Origin: Curtobacterium caseinilyticum
Lineage (GTDB): Bacteria; Actinomycetota; Actinomycetes; Actinomycetales; Microbacteriaceae
NCBI RefSeq assembly: GCF_030363035.1
Contig: NZ_JAUCMN010000002.1
Location: forward strand, 310,001 to 374,000
Direction: 5' to 3'
Length of the DNA: 64,000 nt
The first letter of the stretch is position 1. Every line of letters starts with the position of its first letter. This document shows positions 51,866 through 59,413 of this stretch, piece by piece. Below the pieces are notes generated by a model. That model had not been told where the DNA came from. It did not search any database and worked only from the letters and a program-made list of their open reading frames with translations. A program made the position numbers and the translations under genes.

Positions 51866-53121
51866 CCATCGACCGCATCTCGAACGGGAAGGTCGCGGGG
51901 AGCACCTGCACGCCCGACCTCGCGATGCCCACCTGGGACGTCGACGCCCTGCCCGGGTACGGCCCGGGTTCGTCGATGTCCGACGTCATCCCGACCGCCG
52001 CGCCCCGCCAGGGCGTCATCCCCGACGAGTACCGCCGGGCGAGCGACGACGAGCTGCACGAGCGCATCGAACGGGCGAAGGCGACGCTGGGGGACCGTGT
52101 CGTCGTGCTCGGCCACTTCTACCAGCGCGACGAGGTCGTCCGGCACGCGGACTTCGTCGGCGACTCGTTCCAGCTCGCCAACGCGGCGCTGACCAAGCCC
52201 GACGCCGAGGCGATCGTCTTCTGCGGCGTGCACTTCATGGCGGAGACCGCCGACGTCCTCGCCCGCGACGACCAGCACGTGATCCTGCCGAACCTCGCCG
52301 CCGGGTGCTCGATGGCCGACATGGCGGACATCGACAGCGTCGAGGCGGCGTGGGCCGAGCTGACCGCGGTGTACGGCACCGAGCCCGACGCCGACGGCCG
52401 GGTCCCCGTGATCCCCGTCACGTACATGAACTCCGCTGCCGACCTCAAGGCGTTCTGCGGCCGGAACGGCGGGATCGTCTGCACGTCGTCGAACGCGGCC
52501 ACCGTGCTCGAGTGGGCGTTCGAGCGCGGCCAGCGCGTCCTGTTCTTCCCCGACCAGCACCTCGGCCGGAACACCGCGAAGGCGATGGGGATCAGCACCG
52601 ACCTGATGCCCATGTGGAACCCGCGGAAGCCTCTCGGTGGCAACACGGCCGCCGACCTCGAGGCGGCGCGCGTCGTGCTCTGGCACGGCTTCTGCTCGGT
52701 GCACCGGCGGTTCACCGTCGAGCAGATCGCCGAGGCGCGGCAGGCACACCCCGGCGTGCAGGTCGTCGTCCACCCGGAGTGCCCGGCTGACGTCGTCGAC
52801 GCCGCCGACGCTGCCGGCAGCACCGACCTCATCCGCAGGACCGTCGCCGCCGCGACCGAGCCGACCACGTTCGCGATCGGCACCGAGGTCAACATGGTGA
52901 ACCGGCTCGCCGCCGAGTACCCGCAGCACACGATCTTCTGCCTCGACCCGGTCGTCTGCCCCTGCTCGACGATGTACCGCATCCACCCCGGCTACCTCGC
53001 CTGGGTGCTCGAGGCGCTCGTCCGTGGCGAGGTCCTCAACGAGATCGTGGTCCCCGCCGCCGTGCAGACCGACGCCCGCGTCGCGCTCGAGCGCATGCTC
53101 GCCGCGAAGCCGCGGGGCTGA
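51850..53121 (+). CDS. nadA: Quinolinate synthase
   Basis: [4Fe-4S] enzyme that condenses iminoaspartate with dihydroxyacetone phosphate to quinolinate; 423 residues, the long type with an extra N-terminal segment of about 65 residues. The three cluster cysteines lie in IVFCGVHFMAE, VHPECPADV and VVCPCSTMYRI. VLGHFYQRDEVV, PVTYMNSAADLKAFCG and FPDQHLGRNTA are active-site motifs. GTG at 51850 follows AGGA and overlaps nrtR. Second gene of nrtR-nadA-nadB-nadC-desulfurase. Confidence 0.96.
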   Translation: MSIALTIDRISNGKVAGSTCTPDLAMPTWDVDALPGYGPGSSMSDVIPTAAPRQGVIPDEYRRASDDELHERIERAKATLGDRVVVLGHFYQRDEVVRHADFVGDSFQLANAALTKPDAEAIVFCGVHFMAETADVLARDDQHVILPNLAAGCSMADMADIDSVEAAWAELTAVYGTEPDADGRVPVIPVTYMNSAADLKAFCGRNGGIVCTSSNAATVLEWAFERGQRVLFFPDQHLGRNTAKAMGISTDLMPMWNPRKPLGGNTAADLEAARVVLWHGFCSVHRRFTVEQIAEARQAHPGVQVVVHPECPADVVDAADAAGSTDLIRRTVAAATEPTTFAIGTEVNMVNRLAAEYPQHTIFCLDPVVCPCSTMYRIHPGYLAWVLEALVRGEVLNEIVVPAAVQTDARVALERMLAAKPRG

Positions 53122-53152
53122 CGGCCGCGGCCCGGACGACGAGGAGCGCACC

Positions 53153-54847
53153 GTGCACGTCGTCATCGTCGGGTCCGGCATCGCCGGACTCACCGCCGCG
53201 ATCCGCGCGAGCGCCCGCCACGACGTCACCGTGGTGACGAAGGGCGCGATCACCGACGGCGCCACCCGGTACGCCCAGGGCGGTGTCGCGGTGGCCCTCG
53301 GCGCGGACGACTCGGCGCTGCTGCACGCCGCCGACACGCACGCCGCCGCGGCAGCGTCGGCCGACCGACGCGCCGTCGACGTCCTCTGCACGGACGGCCC
53401 GGCCCGCGTCCGCGACCTGCTGACGCTCGGGGTGCCGTTCGACCGGACGAGCGACCTCGCGAGCCTGGAGCGCCACGGCGACGACCTGGCCCGCGGGCGC
53501 GAGGCGGCGCACGGTCGCTGGCGTGTGCTCCACGCCGACGGGGACGCGACCGGTGCCGCGATCGAGGCGGCCCTCGTCGCCGCACTGCACCGGCGGCACG
53601 TCACGATCCTCGAACGCACCTGCCTGACCGACCTGGTCGTCCGCGCCGATGCCGTCGTCGGGGTCGACGTGCTCGACCTGTTCGGCGAGCCGCAGCGCAT
53701 CGACGCGGACGCCGTCGTGCTCGCGTCCGGGGGAGCGGGTCACCTGTACCGCGAGACGACGAACCCGCTCGTCGCCACCGGGGACGGCACGGCGGCGGCG
53801 TGGCGCGCCGGCGCGGTCGTCGCCGACCTCGAGTTCGTGCAGTTCCACCCGACACGCCTGGCCGTGCCCGGCGGCGGTCTCGTCTCCGAGGCGGTCCGGG
53901 GCGAGGGCGCCGTGCTCCGCGACGGGAGCGGCCGACGCTTCATGACCGCGGTGCACCCGGACGCCGAGCTCGCGCCGCGGGACGTCGTCGCCCGCGGCAT
54001 CGCGGCAGCGGTCCGCGCGCAGGGCGGTGCCCCCGTGCTGCTCGACGCCACCGGGCTCGGTGCCGAGCGCCTGGTCGCGCGCTTCCCGGGGCTCACGCGC
54101 GCCACGAGGGCGGCCGGCCTGGACTGGACCCGGGAGGGCGTGCCCGTCGCCCCGGCCGCGCACTACGCCATGGGCGGCGTCGTCACCGACGCCGAGGGGC
54201 GCACGAGTCTTCCCGGGCTCCTCGCCGTCGGCGAGGCCGCCTGCACCGGCGTGCACGGCGCCAACCGGCTCGCCTCGAACTCGCTGCTCGAGGGGCTGGT
54301 CTTCGGCGTGCGGGCCGCGGACGCGCTCGGCGCGCCGCGCCCCGCGCACCTGCGCCTCCGCGGCGACCCCGACCTGCCCGTCCACCGGGTGCCGGCCGAG
54401 GTCGCGACCGACGTGCGCGACGAGGCGGGGGTGACCCGTGCCTCCCGTCCGGACCCGACCCGGCCGGGAGGCGCGGCGCACCCCGTCGGCGCCGTCGACG
54501 TCCGGCGGGTGGTCCAGACCGAGATGACGGAACGGGTCGGCCTGCTGCGTGACGCGGCAGGACTGGCCGTCGCGCGGCGCGCGCTCGCGGCGCTGCGGCC
54601 GCCCGTCCCGCGGAGCGTCCGCGACCACGAGGACCGGGCGCTGCTCGACCTCGCCCGGATCACCGCCGTCGCTGCCGAGGCACGCGCCGAGTCCCGCGGC
54701 GCGCACGCCCGGACCGACCACCCCGCCACGGATCCGACCGCACCCGTGAGCACCGCCTGGGTCCGGGTGACGCGACCGGGCGACGCGACCCGACGGGGCG
54801 CAGCCGGCACCACGACCACGACCACCCCGCAGGGAGTCCTCGCATGA
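53153..54847 (+). CDS. nadB: L-aspartate oxidase
   Basis: FAD enzyme that turns L-aspartate into iminoaspartate for NadA; 564 residues from GTG 53153 (GAGGAG upstream). FAD loop VIVGSGIAGLTAA; RYAQGGVAVALG, FVQFHPTRL, PAAHYAMGGVVTD and GANRLASNSLLEGLVFG are active-site and FAD contacts. The flavoprotein part ends near residue 415 and the C-terminal helical domain resumes at VVQTEMTERVGLLRDAAGL. Between them an Arg/Pro/Gly-rich stretch (TRASRPDPTRPGGAAHP) is encoded by an inverted pair of the GGGAGGC repeat (54440-54475). The tail is Thr-rich. Ends by overlapping nadC. Confidence 0.95.
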   Translation: MHVVIVGSGIAGLTAAIRASARHDVTVVTKGAITDGATRYAQGGVAVALGADDSALLHAADTHAAAAASADRRAVDVLCTDGPARVRDLLTLGVPFDRTSDLASLERHGDDLARGREAAHGRWRVLHADGDATGAAIEAALVAALHRRHVTILERTCLTDLVVRADAVVGVDVLDLFGEPQRIDADAVVLASGGAGHLYRETTNPLVATGDGTAAAWRAGAVVADLEFVQFHPTRLAVPGGGLVSEAVRGEGAVLRDGSGRRFMTAVHPDAELAPRDVVARGIAAAVRAQGGAPVLLDATGLGAERLVARFPGLTRATRAAGLDWTREGVPVAPAAHYAMGGVVTDAEGRTSLPGLLAVGEAACTGVHGANRLASNSLLEGLVFGVRAADALGAPRPAHLRLRGDPDLPVHRVPAEVATDVRDEAGVTRASRPDPTRPGGAAHPVGAVDVRRVVQTEMTERVGLLRDAAGLAVARRALAALRPPVPRSVRDHEDRALLDLARITAVAAEARAESRGAHARTDHPATDPTAPVSTAWVRVTRPGDATRRGAAGTTTTTTPQGVLA

Positions 54848-55764
54848 CCACCACCAGCACGACCGAGCCCGTCGTCACGGCGACCACCGACCCCGGGACG
54901 ATCCCACCGCACGCGCTGCGCCGGGTCGTCGAGGCCGCCCTCGAGGAGGACGCGCCGTGGGGCGACGTCACGAGCGAGACCCTCATCCCCGCCGAGGCCA
55001 CGGCGACCGCCGTCCTCGCGGCGCGCGAGCCGGGCGTGCTGAGCGGCGGCGGCGTCTTCGCGGCCGTCGTGCACGCCGTCGACCCGGCGGTCCGGACCGA
55101 GGTGCACCTGGCGGACGGCGCGACGTTCGCCGCCGGAGCGGTCCTCGCGACCGTGCACGGGTCGGCGCGGTCGGTGCTGCGGGCCGAGCGGGTCGCGCTC
55201 AACCTGGTGCAGCGGCTGTCCGGCATCGCGACCGTGACCGCCCGCTACGTCGAGGCGGTCGCCGGTACCGGCACGCGCATTGCCGACACCCGGAAGACCA
55301 CACCGGGGCTCCGCGCGCTCGAGCGGTACGCGGTGCGCTGCGGCGGCGGGCACAACCACCGGAACTCGCTCTCCGACGCCGTCCTCGCCAAGGACAACCA
55401 CCTGGCGGTGCTGCTCGCCGGCGGCACGTCGATCGGGGACGCGATCACCGACGCCAGGAGCCGGCTCGGGCACACCGTGCACGTGGAGGTCGAGGTGGAC
55501 CGACTCGACCAGGTCGAGCCCGTGGTCGCCGCCGGGGTCGACACGATCATGCTCGACAACTTCACCCCCGAGCAGCTCGTCGAGGGCGTGCGGCTCGTCG
55601 CAGGGCGGGCGCTCGTCGAGGCCTCCGGGGGCGTGTCCCTCGACACCGTCGGCCGGATCGCCCGCACCGGGGTCGACGTGGTCTCGGTCGGCGCGCTCAC
55701 GCACTCGGCGCGCGCACTCGACCTCGGGCTCGACGTCGACGTGGCCGTCGGCACCCCGTCCTGA
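54844..55764 (+). CDS. nadC: Quinolinate phosphoribosyltransferase
   Basis: Makes nicotinate mononucleotide from quinolinate and PRPP; 306 residues. ADTRKTTPGLRALERYAVRCGGGHNHR (quoted: TRKTTPGLRALERYAVRCG) is the quinolinate and PRPP site; NLVQRLSGIAT, EVEVDRLDQ and TIMLDNFTPEQL line the barrel; EASGGVSLDTV is the phosphate loop. The ATG overlaps nadB by four bases; a short Thr-rich lead of 18 residues precedes the enzyme fold. Third of three de novo NAD genes. Confidence 0.96.
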   Translation: MTTTSTTEPVVTATTDPGTIPPHALRRVVEAALEEDAPWGDVTSETLIPAEATATAVLAAREPGVLSGGGVFAAVVHAVDPAVRTEVHLADGATFAAGAVLATVHGSARSVLRAERVALNLVQRLSGIATVTARYVEAVAGTGTRIADTRKTTPGLRALERYAVRCGGGHNHRNSLSDAVLAKDNHLAVLLAGGTSIGDAITDARSRLGHTVHVEVEVDRLDQVEPVVAAGVDTIMLDNFTPEQLVEGVRLVAGRALVEASGGVSLDTVGRIARTGVDVVSVGALTHSARALDLGLDVDVAVGTPS

Positions 55765-55771
55765 CCGGCGC

Positions 55772-56986
55772 GTGTTCTACCTGGACCGTGCCGCGACCAC
55801 CCCGGTGCGTCGCGAGGTGCTCGAGGCGATGTGGCCGTACCTGACCGGCGTCTTCGGCAACCCCTCGTCGACGCACGGCGTGGGGGACGCGGCGGCGAGG
55901 GGCCTCGCCGACGCCCGGGCGGCGGTGGCGTCGTTCCTCGGCTGCCGACCGGGGGAGGTCGTGTTCACCACCGGGGGCACCGAGGGAGCGAACACCGCGG
56001 TCAAGGGCATCGCGCTCGCCGCACCCCGCGGTCGGCACGTCGTCACGAGCGCGATCGAGCACGAGGCGGTGCTCGAGAGCTGCCGGTACCTCGAACGGCA
56101 CCACGGCTTCAGCCTGACGGTCGTGCCGGTGGACCACGACGGGCTCGTGGCGCCCGACGTCCTGGCTGCGGCCCTGCGTCCGGACACGACCCTCGTGTCG
56201 ATCGCGCACGCCGACAACGAGATCGGCACCGTGCAGGACGTGCCGGCGCTCGCCCGGGTCGCGCACGCCGTCGGGGCGCGCTTCCACACCGACGCCGTGC
56301 AGAGCGCGCCGTGGCTGCCCGTCGGCCTCGACCGGCTCGGCGTCGACGCACTCTCGTTCTCCGGCCACAAGCTCGGGGCGCCGAAGGGCACCGGTGCGCT
56401 CGCCGTGCGGGGCGGCGTCCCCCTCGAGCCGCTGCTGCACGGTGGCGGACAGGAGCGGGGGAGACGTTCGGGCACCGAGGACGTCGCCGGAGCGGTGGCG
56501 CTGGCGACCGCCGTCGGGCTCGTCGCCCGGACGCGGGATGCCGACGCCCGGCGTGCGAGCGTGACGCGGGACGCCCTGGTCGACGGCGTGCTCGCGTCCG
56601 TGCCGGGCGCGCTGCTCACGGGCTCGCGGGACCGACGGTTGCCCGGGCACGCGTCGTTCTGCTTCCCGGCGGTGTCGTCCGGCGGGGCCGGGGCTCCAGG
56701 GGCCGGGGCGTCGGGGTCCGGGGCGTCGGGGGCGGCGGTGCCGGCCGTCAACGGCGAGACCGTCCTGCTCGAGCTGGAGCAGCGCGACGTCGTGTCCTCG
56801 TCGGGGAGCGCGTGCGCCGCCGGGAGCACCGAGGCGTCGCACGTCCTGACGGCGCTCGGCCTGTCGGAGACGACCGCACGGACCGCGCTCCGGCTCACCT
56901 TCGACGCGGCGCTGAGCGACGGTGACGTCCGCGTGGTCGTCGAGGCCGTGGCCGCGTCCGTCGACGCGGTGCGCTCGCTCGGGTGA
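55772..56986 (+). CDS. NifS/IscS-type cysteine desulfurase of the NAD operon
   Basis: 404-residue PLP enzyme. VFYLDRAATTPVRREVLEAM is a group I start; the PLP lysine is in SFSGHKLGAPKGTGAL and the active cysteine in SSGSACAAGSTE. It begins at GTG seven bases after nadC and ends the operon, matching NadS-like desulfurases that load the iron-sulfur cluster of NadA. The loop before the cysteine holds a Gly/Ala/Ser-rich insert (GGAGAPGAGASGSGASG). It is distinct from SufS at 6741 (group II). Start V reads as Met; the usual MIYLD is MFYLD here. Confidence 0.9.
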   Translation: MFYLDRAATTPVRREVLEAMWPYLTGVFGNPSSTHGVGDAAARGLADARAAVASFLGCRPGEVVFTTGGTEGANTAVKGIALAAPRGRHVVTSAIEHEAVLESCRYLERHHGFSLTVVPVDHDGLVAPDVLAAALRPDTTLVSIAHADNEIGTVQDVPALARVAHAVGARFHTDAVQSAPWLPVGLDRLGVDALSFSGHKLGAPKGTGALAVRGGVPLEPLLHGGGQERGRRSGTEDVAGAVALATAVGLVARTRDADARRASVTRDALVDGVLASVPGALLTGSRDRRLPGHASFCFPAVSSGGAGAPGAGASGSGASGAAVPAVNGETVLLELEQRDVVSSSGSACAAGSTEASHVLTALGLSETTARTALRLTFDAALSDGDVRVVVEAVAASVDAVRSLG

Positions 56987-57079
56987 GCGCACTGCGCGAA
57001 GGTGTACTAGACGTTCTACTCCATAGTTGGGGTCGTGTCCCCCCTTCTGCGGACAGCCGGTGTCCGCCACGATGGGTGC

Positions 57080-57382
57080 ATGGCGAACGTGATCACGACC
57101 CGGGTCCGGCAGGAGGACCACTTCCGAGCGGTCCAGCTCCTCCCGGCACCCGCGACCGTCGTCGCGCTCGCCCTCGCCGCGCAGCACGACCTCGGCAGTG
57201 CCCCCCTGGGGGTCATCGCGACCGTCGGTGCGGTCGCGACCGTCGCGAGCGCCCTGCTCCCGATGGTGCTGCCCGCGGCGGGACGCCGGACGATGCCCGC
57301 GCCACAGGAGTCGGACCGCTACCGCGAGTCGGACCAGCGCCGTGCGGCGACCCGGGACCGACGGGACACCGAACACCCCTGA
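57080..57382 (+). CDS. Small membrane protein of unknown function
   Basis: 100 residues. A short basic start (MANVITTRVRQEDHFRAV) leads into one or two hydrophobic helices (LLPAPATVVALALAAQ and GVIATVGAVATVASALLPMVL), then a charged tail rich in Arg/Asp/Glu (ESDRYRESDQRRAATRDRRD). ATG at 57080; the GTG/ATG further upstream are not supported. The region before it (57000-57040) is locally A+T-rich with TAGACGTTCTA, probably its promoter. No family recognised. Confidence 0.6.
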   Translation: MANVITTRVRQEDHFRAVQLLPAPATVVALALAAQHDLGSAPLGVIATVGAVATVASALLPMVLPAAGRRTMPAPQESDRYRESDQRRAATRDRRDTEHP

Positions 57383-57413
57383 GGAACCAGCCCGAGGAAC
57401 CACCCGAGGACCA

Positions 57414-57452
57414 GCACCGCGCGGTCCCGTCCCCCTGCGGGACCCGCGGTGC
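57414..57452. terminator. Hairpin between convergent genes
   Basis: GCACCGCG with CGCGGTGC (8 bp) and, after one unpaired base, GGTCCCG with CGGGACC (7 bp). It lies 32 bases after the small membrane gene in a 200-base gap before the convergent glycosylase-like gene. A second weaker hairpin follows near 57490-57525. The rest of the gap holds nothing recognisable. Confidence 0.55.
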
Positions 57453-57582
57453 GCTGACCGGACGCGGGATCCCCTGACCGTGTCCGGAGCAGGGCGCGGC
57501 ACCCCCTGTCGCCGTGCCCTGCGTCGACGCCGCGCCCGTCGTGGACGCGGTGCCGCACCCTGAGCGGCGCCGCACCCCCCTG

Positions 57583-58074
57583 TCAGTCCACGACGGGCTG
57601 CGGTGTCGTCGACCGTGGTGCCGGCGGCTCCGGGACCCCGGGCCAGACGTAGTCCAGGTCGTCGGGCACGTCGGGGAAGAGCGGCCGGTAGTGCTCCGGC
57701 GCCTTCTGCACGAGCTTCGAGCGGTGCGAGCGGTGCACGGCGGGATCGTCGTTCCACGCCGGTACCGCGAAGTCGCCGCGCTCGTACGCTGCCAGGTCCT
57801 CCGGCACCCGGCCGAGGTCGAAGAGGGTCTTCTCCAGACAGGTGTCCGCGTGGCCGCGCTCGAGCCACACCCGGCACGTGGCGTCCTGGTAGGCCATGAG
57901 GGCCGGCCGGTAGCCGCGCCACATCGCGGTGACGGGGTGGTGCTGCCAGCCGTAGTCCGGCAGGGTCAGGGCCCGCATGACCTGGAGGGTCTCGACGCGC
58001 TGCTTGCCCAGCCGCTTGTCGTCGAGCACCTCGGCGGAGGCGCGGAAGTCGGCGTACGGCAGGAACGTCTGCAT
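57583..58074 (-). CDS. MSMEG_6728-like protein, pyrimidine-dimer DNA glycosylase family
   Basis: 163 residues of the Pyr_excise-like family (T4 endonuclease V related). MQTFLPYADFRASAEVLDDKRLGKQRVETLQVMRAL (quoted: LDDKRLGKQRVETLQVMRAL) and HHPVTAMWRGY are the defining parts; HRSKLVQKAPEHYRPLFP follows. It may repair ultraviolet pyrimidine dimers, though this actinobacterial branch is untested. ATG at 58074. Divergent from the FMN reductase gene, 86 bases apart. Confidence 0.83.
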   Translation of the reverse strand: MQTFLPYADFRASAEVLDDKRLGKQRVETLQVMRALTLPDYGWQHHPVTAMWRGYRPALMAYQDATCRVWLERGHADTCLEKTLFDLGRVPEDLAAYERGDFAVPAWNDDPAVHRSHRSKLVQKAPEHYRPLFPDVPDDLDYVWPGVPEPPAPRSTTPQPVVD

Positions 58075-58160
58075 CACCCGGACGCTACCCGCGACCGCTG
58101 GCACGTGACACAAGTCGTCACACCCGGGCGCGGTCCCGAGCACCGTGTGAGCATCGGGGC

Positions 58161-58757
58161 ATGGACGGAGCACTCGTCGTCGGCGTCAGCGGCAGCCCAT
58201 CGGACCCCTCTCGCACCTCGACCCTCGTCGCCGCGACGGTGGCCCGGCTGGCCGAGGACCTCCCGGACGCCCGGACCGCGACCGTCGAGATCGGTCCGCT
58301 GCTGGCCGACCTCGGCGCCGCCGGATCGCGCGAGGCCATGTCCGCCGAGACCCGGTACGCCCTCGAGACCGTCGAGGCCGCGGACGTCCTGGTCGTCGGG
58401 AGCCCCGCGTTCCGTGCTGCGTACTCGGGCGCCTTCAAGCTGTTCTTCGACTGGGTCGGTCAGTACGACCTCGTCGACACCCCGGTCCTGCTGACGGCCA
58501 CGGGCGGGAGCGACCGACACGCCCTGCTCGTCGAGCACCAGATGCGCCCGCTGTTCGGGTTCTTCCAGTCGACGACGCTGCCGCTCGGGGTGTTCGGCAA
58601 CGAGCGTGACTTCACGAAGCGCGACGGCGGGTACGACATCGCGAACGTCGACCTCGAGCTCCGCATCGACCAGGCCGTGCGCCGGGCGCTGCCGATCGTC
58701 CGCGGTGGCTTCGCCGCCGTCGGGGCGGCCGACGTCCGGCGTCCCGCCGACTTCTGA
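58161..58757 (+). CDS. NAD(P)H-dependent FMN reductase (SsuE/MsuE type)
   Basis: 198-residue flavodoxin-fold reductase. GVSGSPSDPSRTSTLVAATV binds the flavin phosphate; DVLVVGSPAFRAAYSGAFKLFFDWVGQYDL and LTATGGSDRHALLVEHQMRPLFGFF (in parts) are the SsuE/MsuE pattern. Such enzymes supply FMNH2 to two-component monooxygenases; the LLM-class genes at 9108 and 37322 are candidate partners although distant. ATG at 58161. Single gene. Confidence 0.88.
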   Translation: MDGALVVGVSGSPSDPSRTSTLVAATVARLAEDLPDARTATVEIGPLLADLGAAGSREAMSAETRYALETVEAADVLVVGSPAFRAAYSGAFKLFFDWVGQYDLVDTPVLLTATGGSDRHALLVEHQMRPLFGFFQSTTLPLGVFGNERDFTKRDGGYDIANVDLELRIDQAVRRALPIVRGGFAAVGAADVRRPADF

Positions 58758-58793
58758 CGCACCCCGGCCCTGTCGGACGGCCGTCGTCGTGCC

Positions 58794-59279
58794 TCAGTCT
58801 GCTTGCGTGTCGGTGGTCAGCAGCGACGCGACGTGCGCGACCGCCAGCCGGTAGCCGTCGGCGCCCGCGCCGGCGATCACCGCCGTCGCGGCCGTCGCGA
58901 CGTGGTCGACGTGCCGGAACGGCTCGCGCTTCCACGTGTTCGACAGGTGCACCTCGACGACGGGGACGCTGAGTGCCTCGACCGCGTCGTGCAGCGCGAT
59001 CGAGGTGTGCGCGTAGGCGGCGGGGTTGATGACGACGGCCGCGAAGTCGTCGAGCGCCTCGTGCAGCCACTCGACCAGTTCGCCCTCGCGGTTGGTCTGG
59101 CGGAAGTCCGCCTCGAGGTCGTGCACCGCCGCCTCCGTGTGCACGATCGCCTCGATCTCGGCGAGCGTCACGGTGCCGTACTGCGCCGGGTCGCGACGCC
59201 CGAGGACGTCGAGGTTCGGCCCGTTCAGGACGAGGATCCGCCGCGGGCGTGTCGTGGTGTCGGTGGCCGGCTCGCTCAT
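58794..59279 (-). CDS. aroQ: Type II 3-dehydroquinate dehydratase
   Basis: Shikimate pathway enzyme removing water from 3-dehydroquinate; 161 residues. VLNGPNLDVLGRRDPAQYG holds the flexible arginine and tyrosine of the lid, FRQTNREGELVEWLH, VVINPAAYAHTSIALHDA (catalytic His) and VVEVHLSNTWKREPFRH complete the site. An 18-residue Thr-rich lead precedes the fold. ATG at 59279. Divergent from the sodium symporter gene. Forms dodecamers in the known family. Confidence 0.94.
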   Translation of the reverse strand: MSEPATDTTTRPRRILVLNGPNLDVLGRRDPAQYGTVTLAEIEAIVHTEAAVHDLEADFRQTNREGELVEWLHEALDDFAAVVINPAAYAHTSIALHDAVEALSVPVVEVHLSNTWKREPFRHVDHVATAATAVIAGAGADGYRLAVAHVASLLTTDTQAD

Positions 59280-59331
59280 GGGGGAGAGCCTACCGAGCGG
59301 GGTCGACACGTCGGTGATGCATGCCCTGGCT

Positions 59332-59347
59332 ATGTGAACGGTCACAT
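59332..59347. promoter_or_regulatory. Palindrome ATGTGA-N4-TCACAT upstream of the symporter
   Basis: ATGTGAACGGTCACAT, 67-82 bases before the symporter ATG, next to a possible -10 (TAACGT near 59355). ATGTGA-RCGG-TC is shared with the GntR upstream site at 31332-31343. The spacing of four differs from Crp-type sites (six), so a GntR operator is the better guess. Confidence 0.45.
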
Positions 59348-59413
59348 CGCGGTGTAACGTTCCCGTCCGGGTCGGCGCAGTTGCCGACTGCAACACAGGG
59401 ATGTGGAGATCGC

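Noticed and set aside
53036..54721. Long minus-strand frame opposite nadB
   Set aside because: Mirror of strongly conserved nadB codons; Arg/Gly/Val-rich with no domain.
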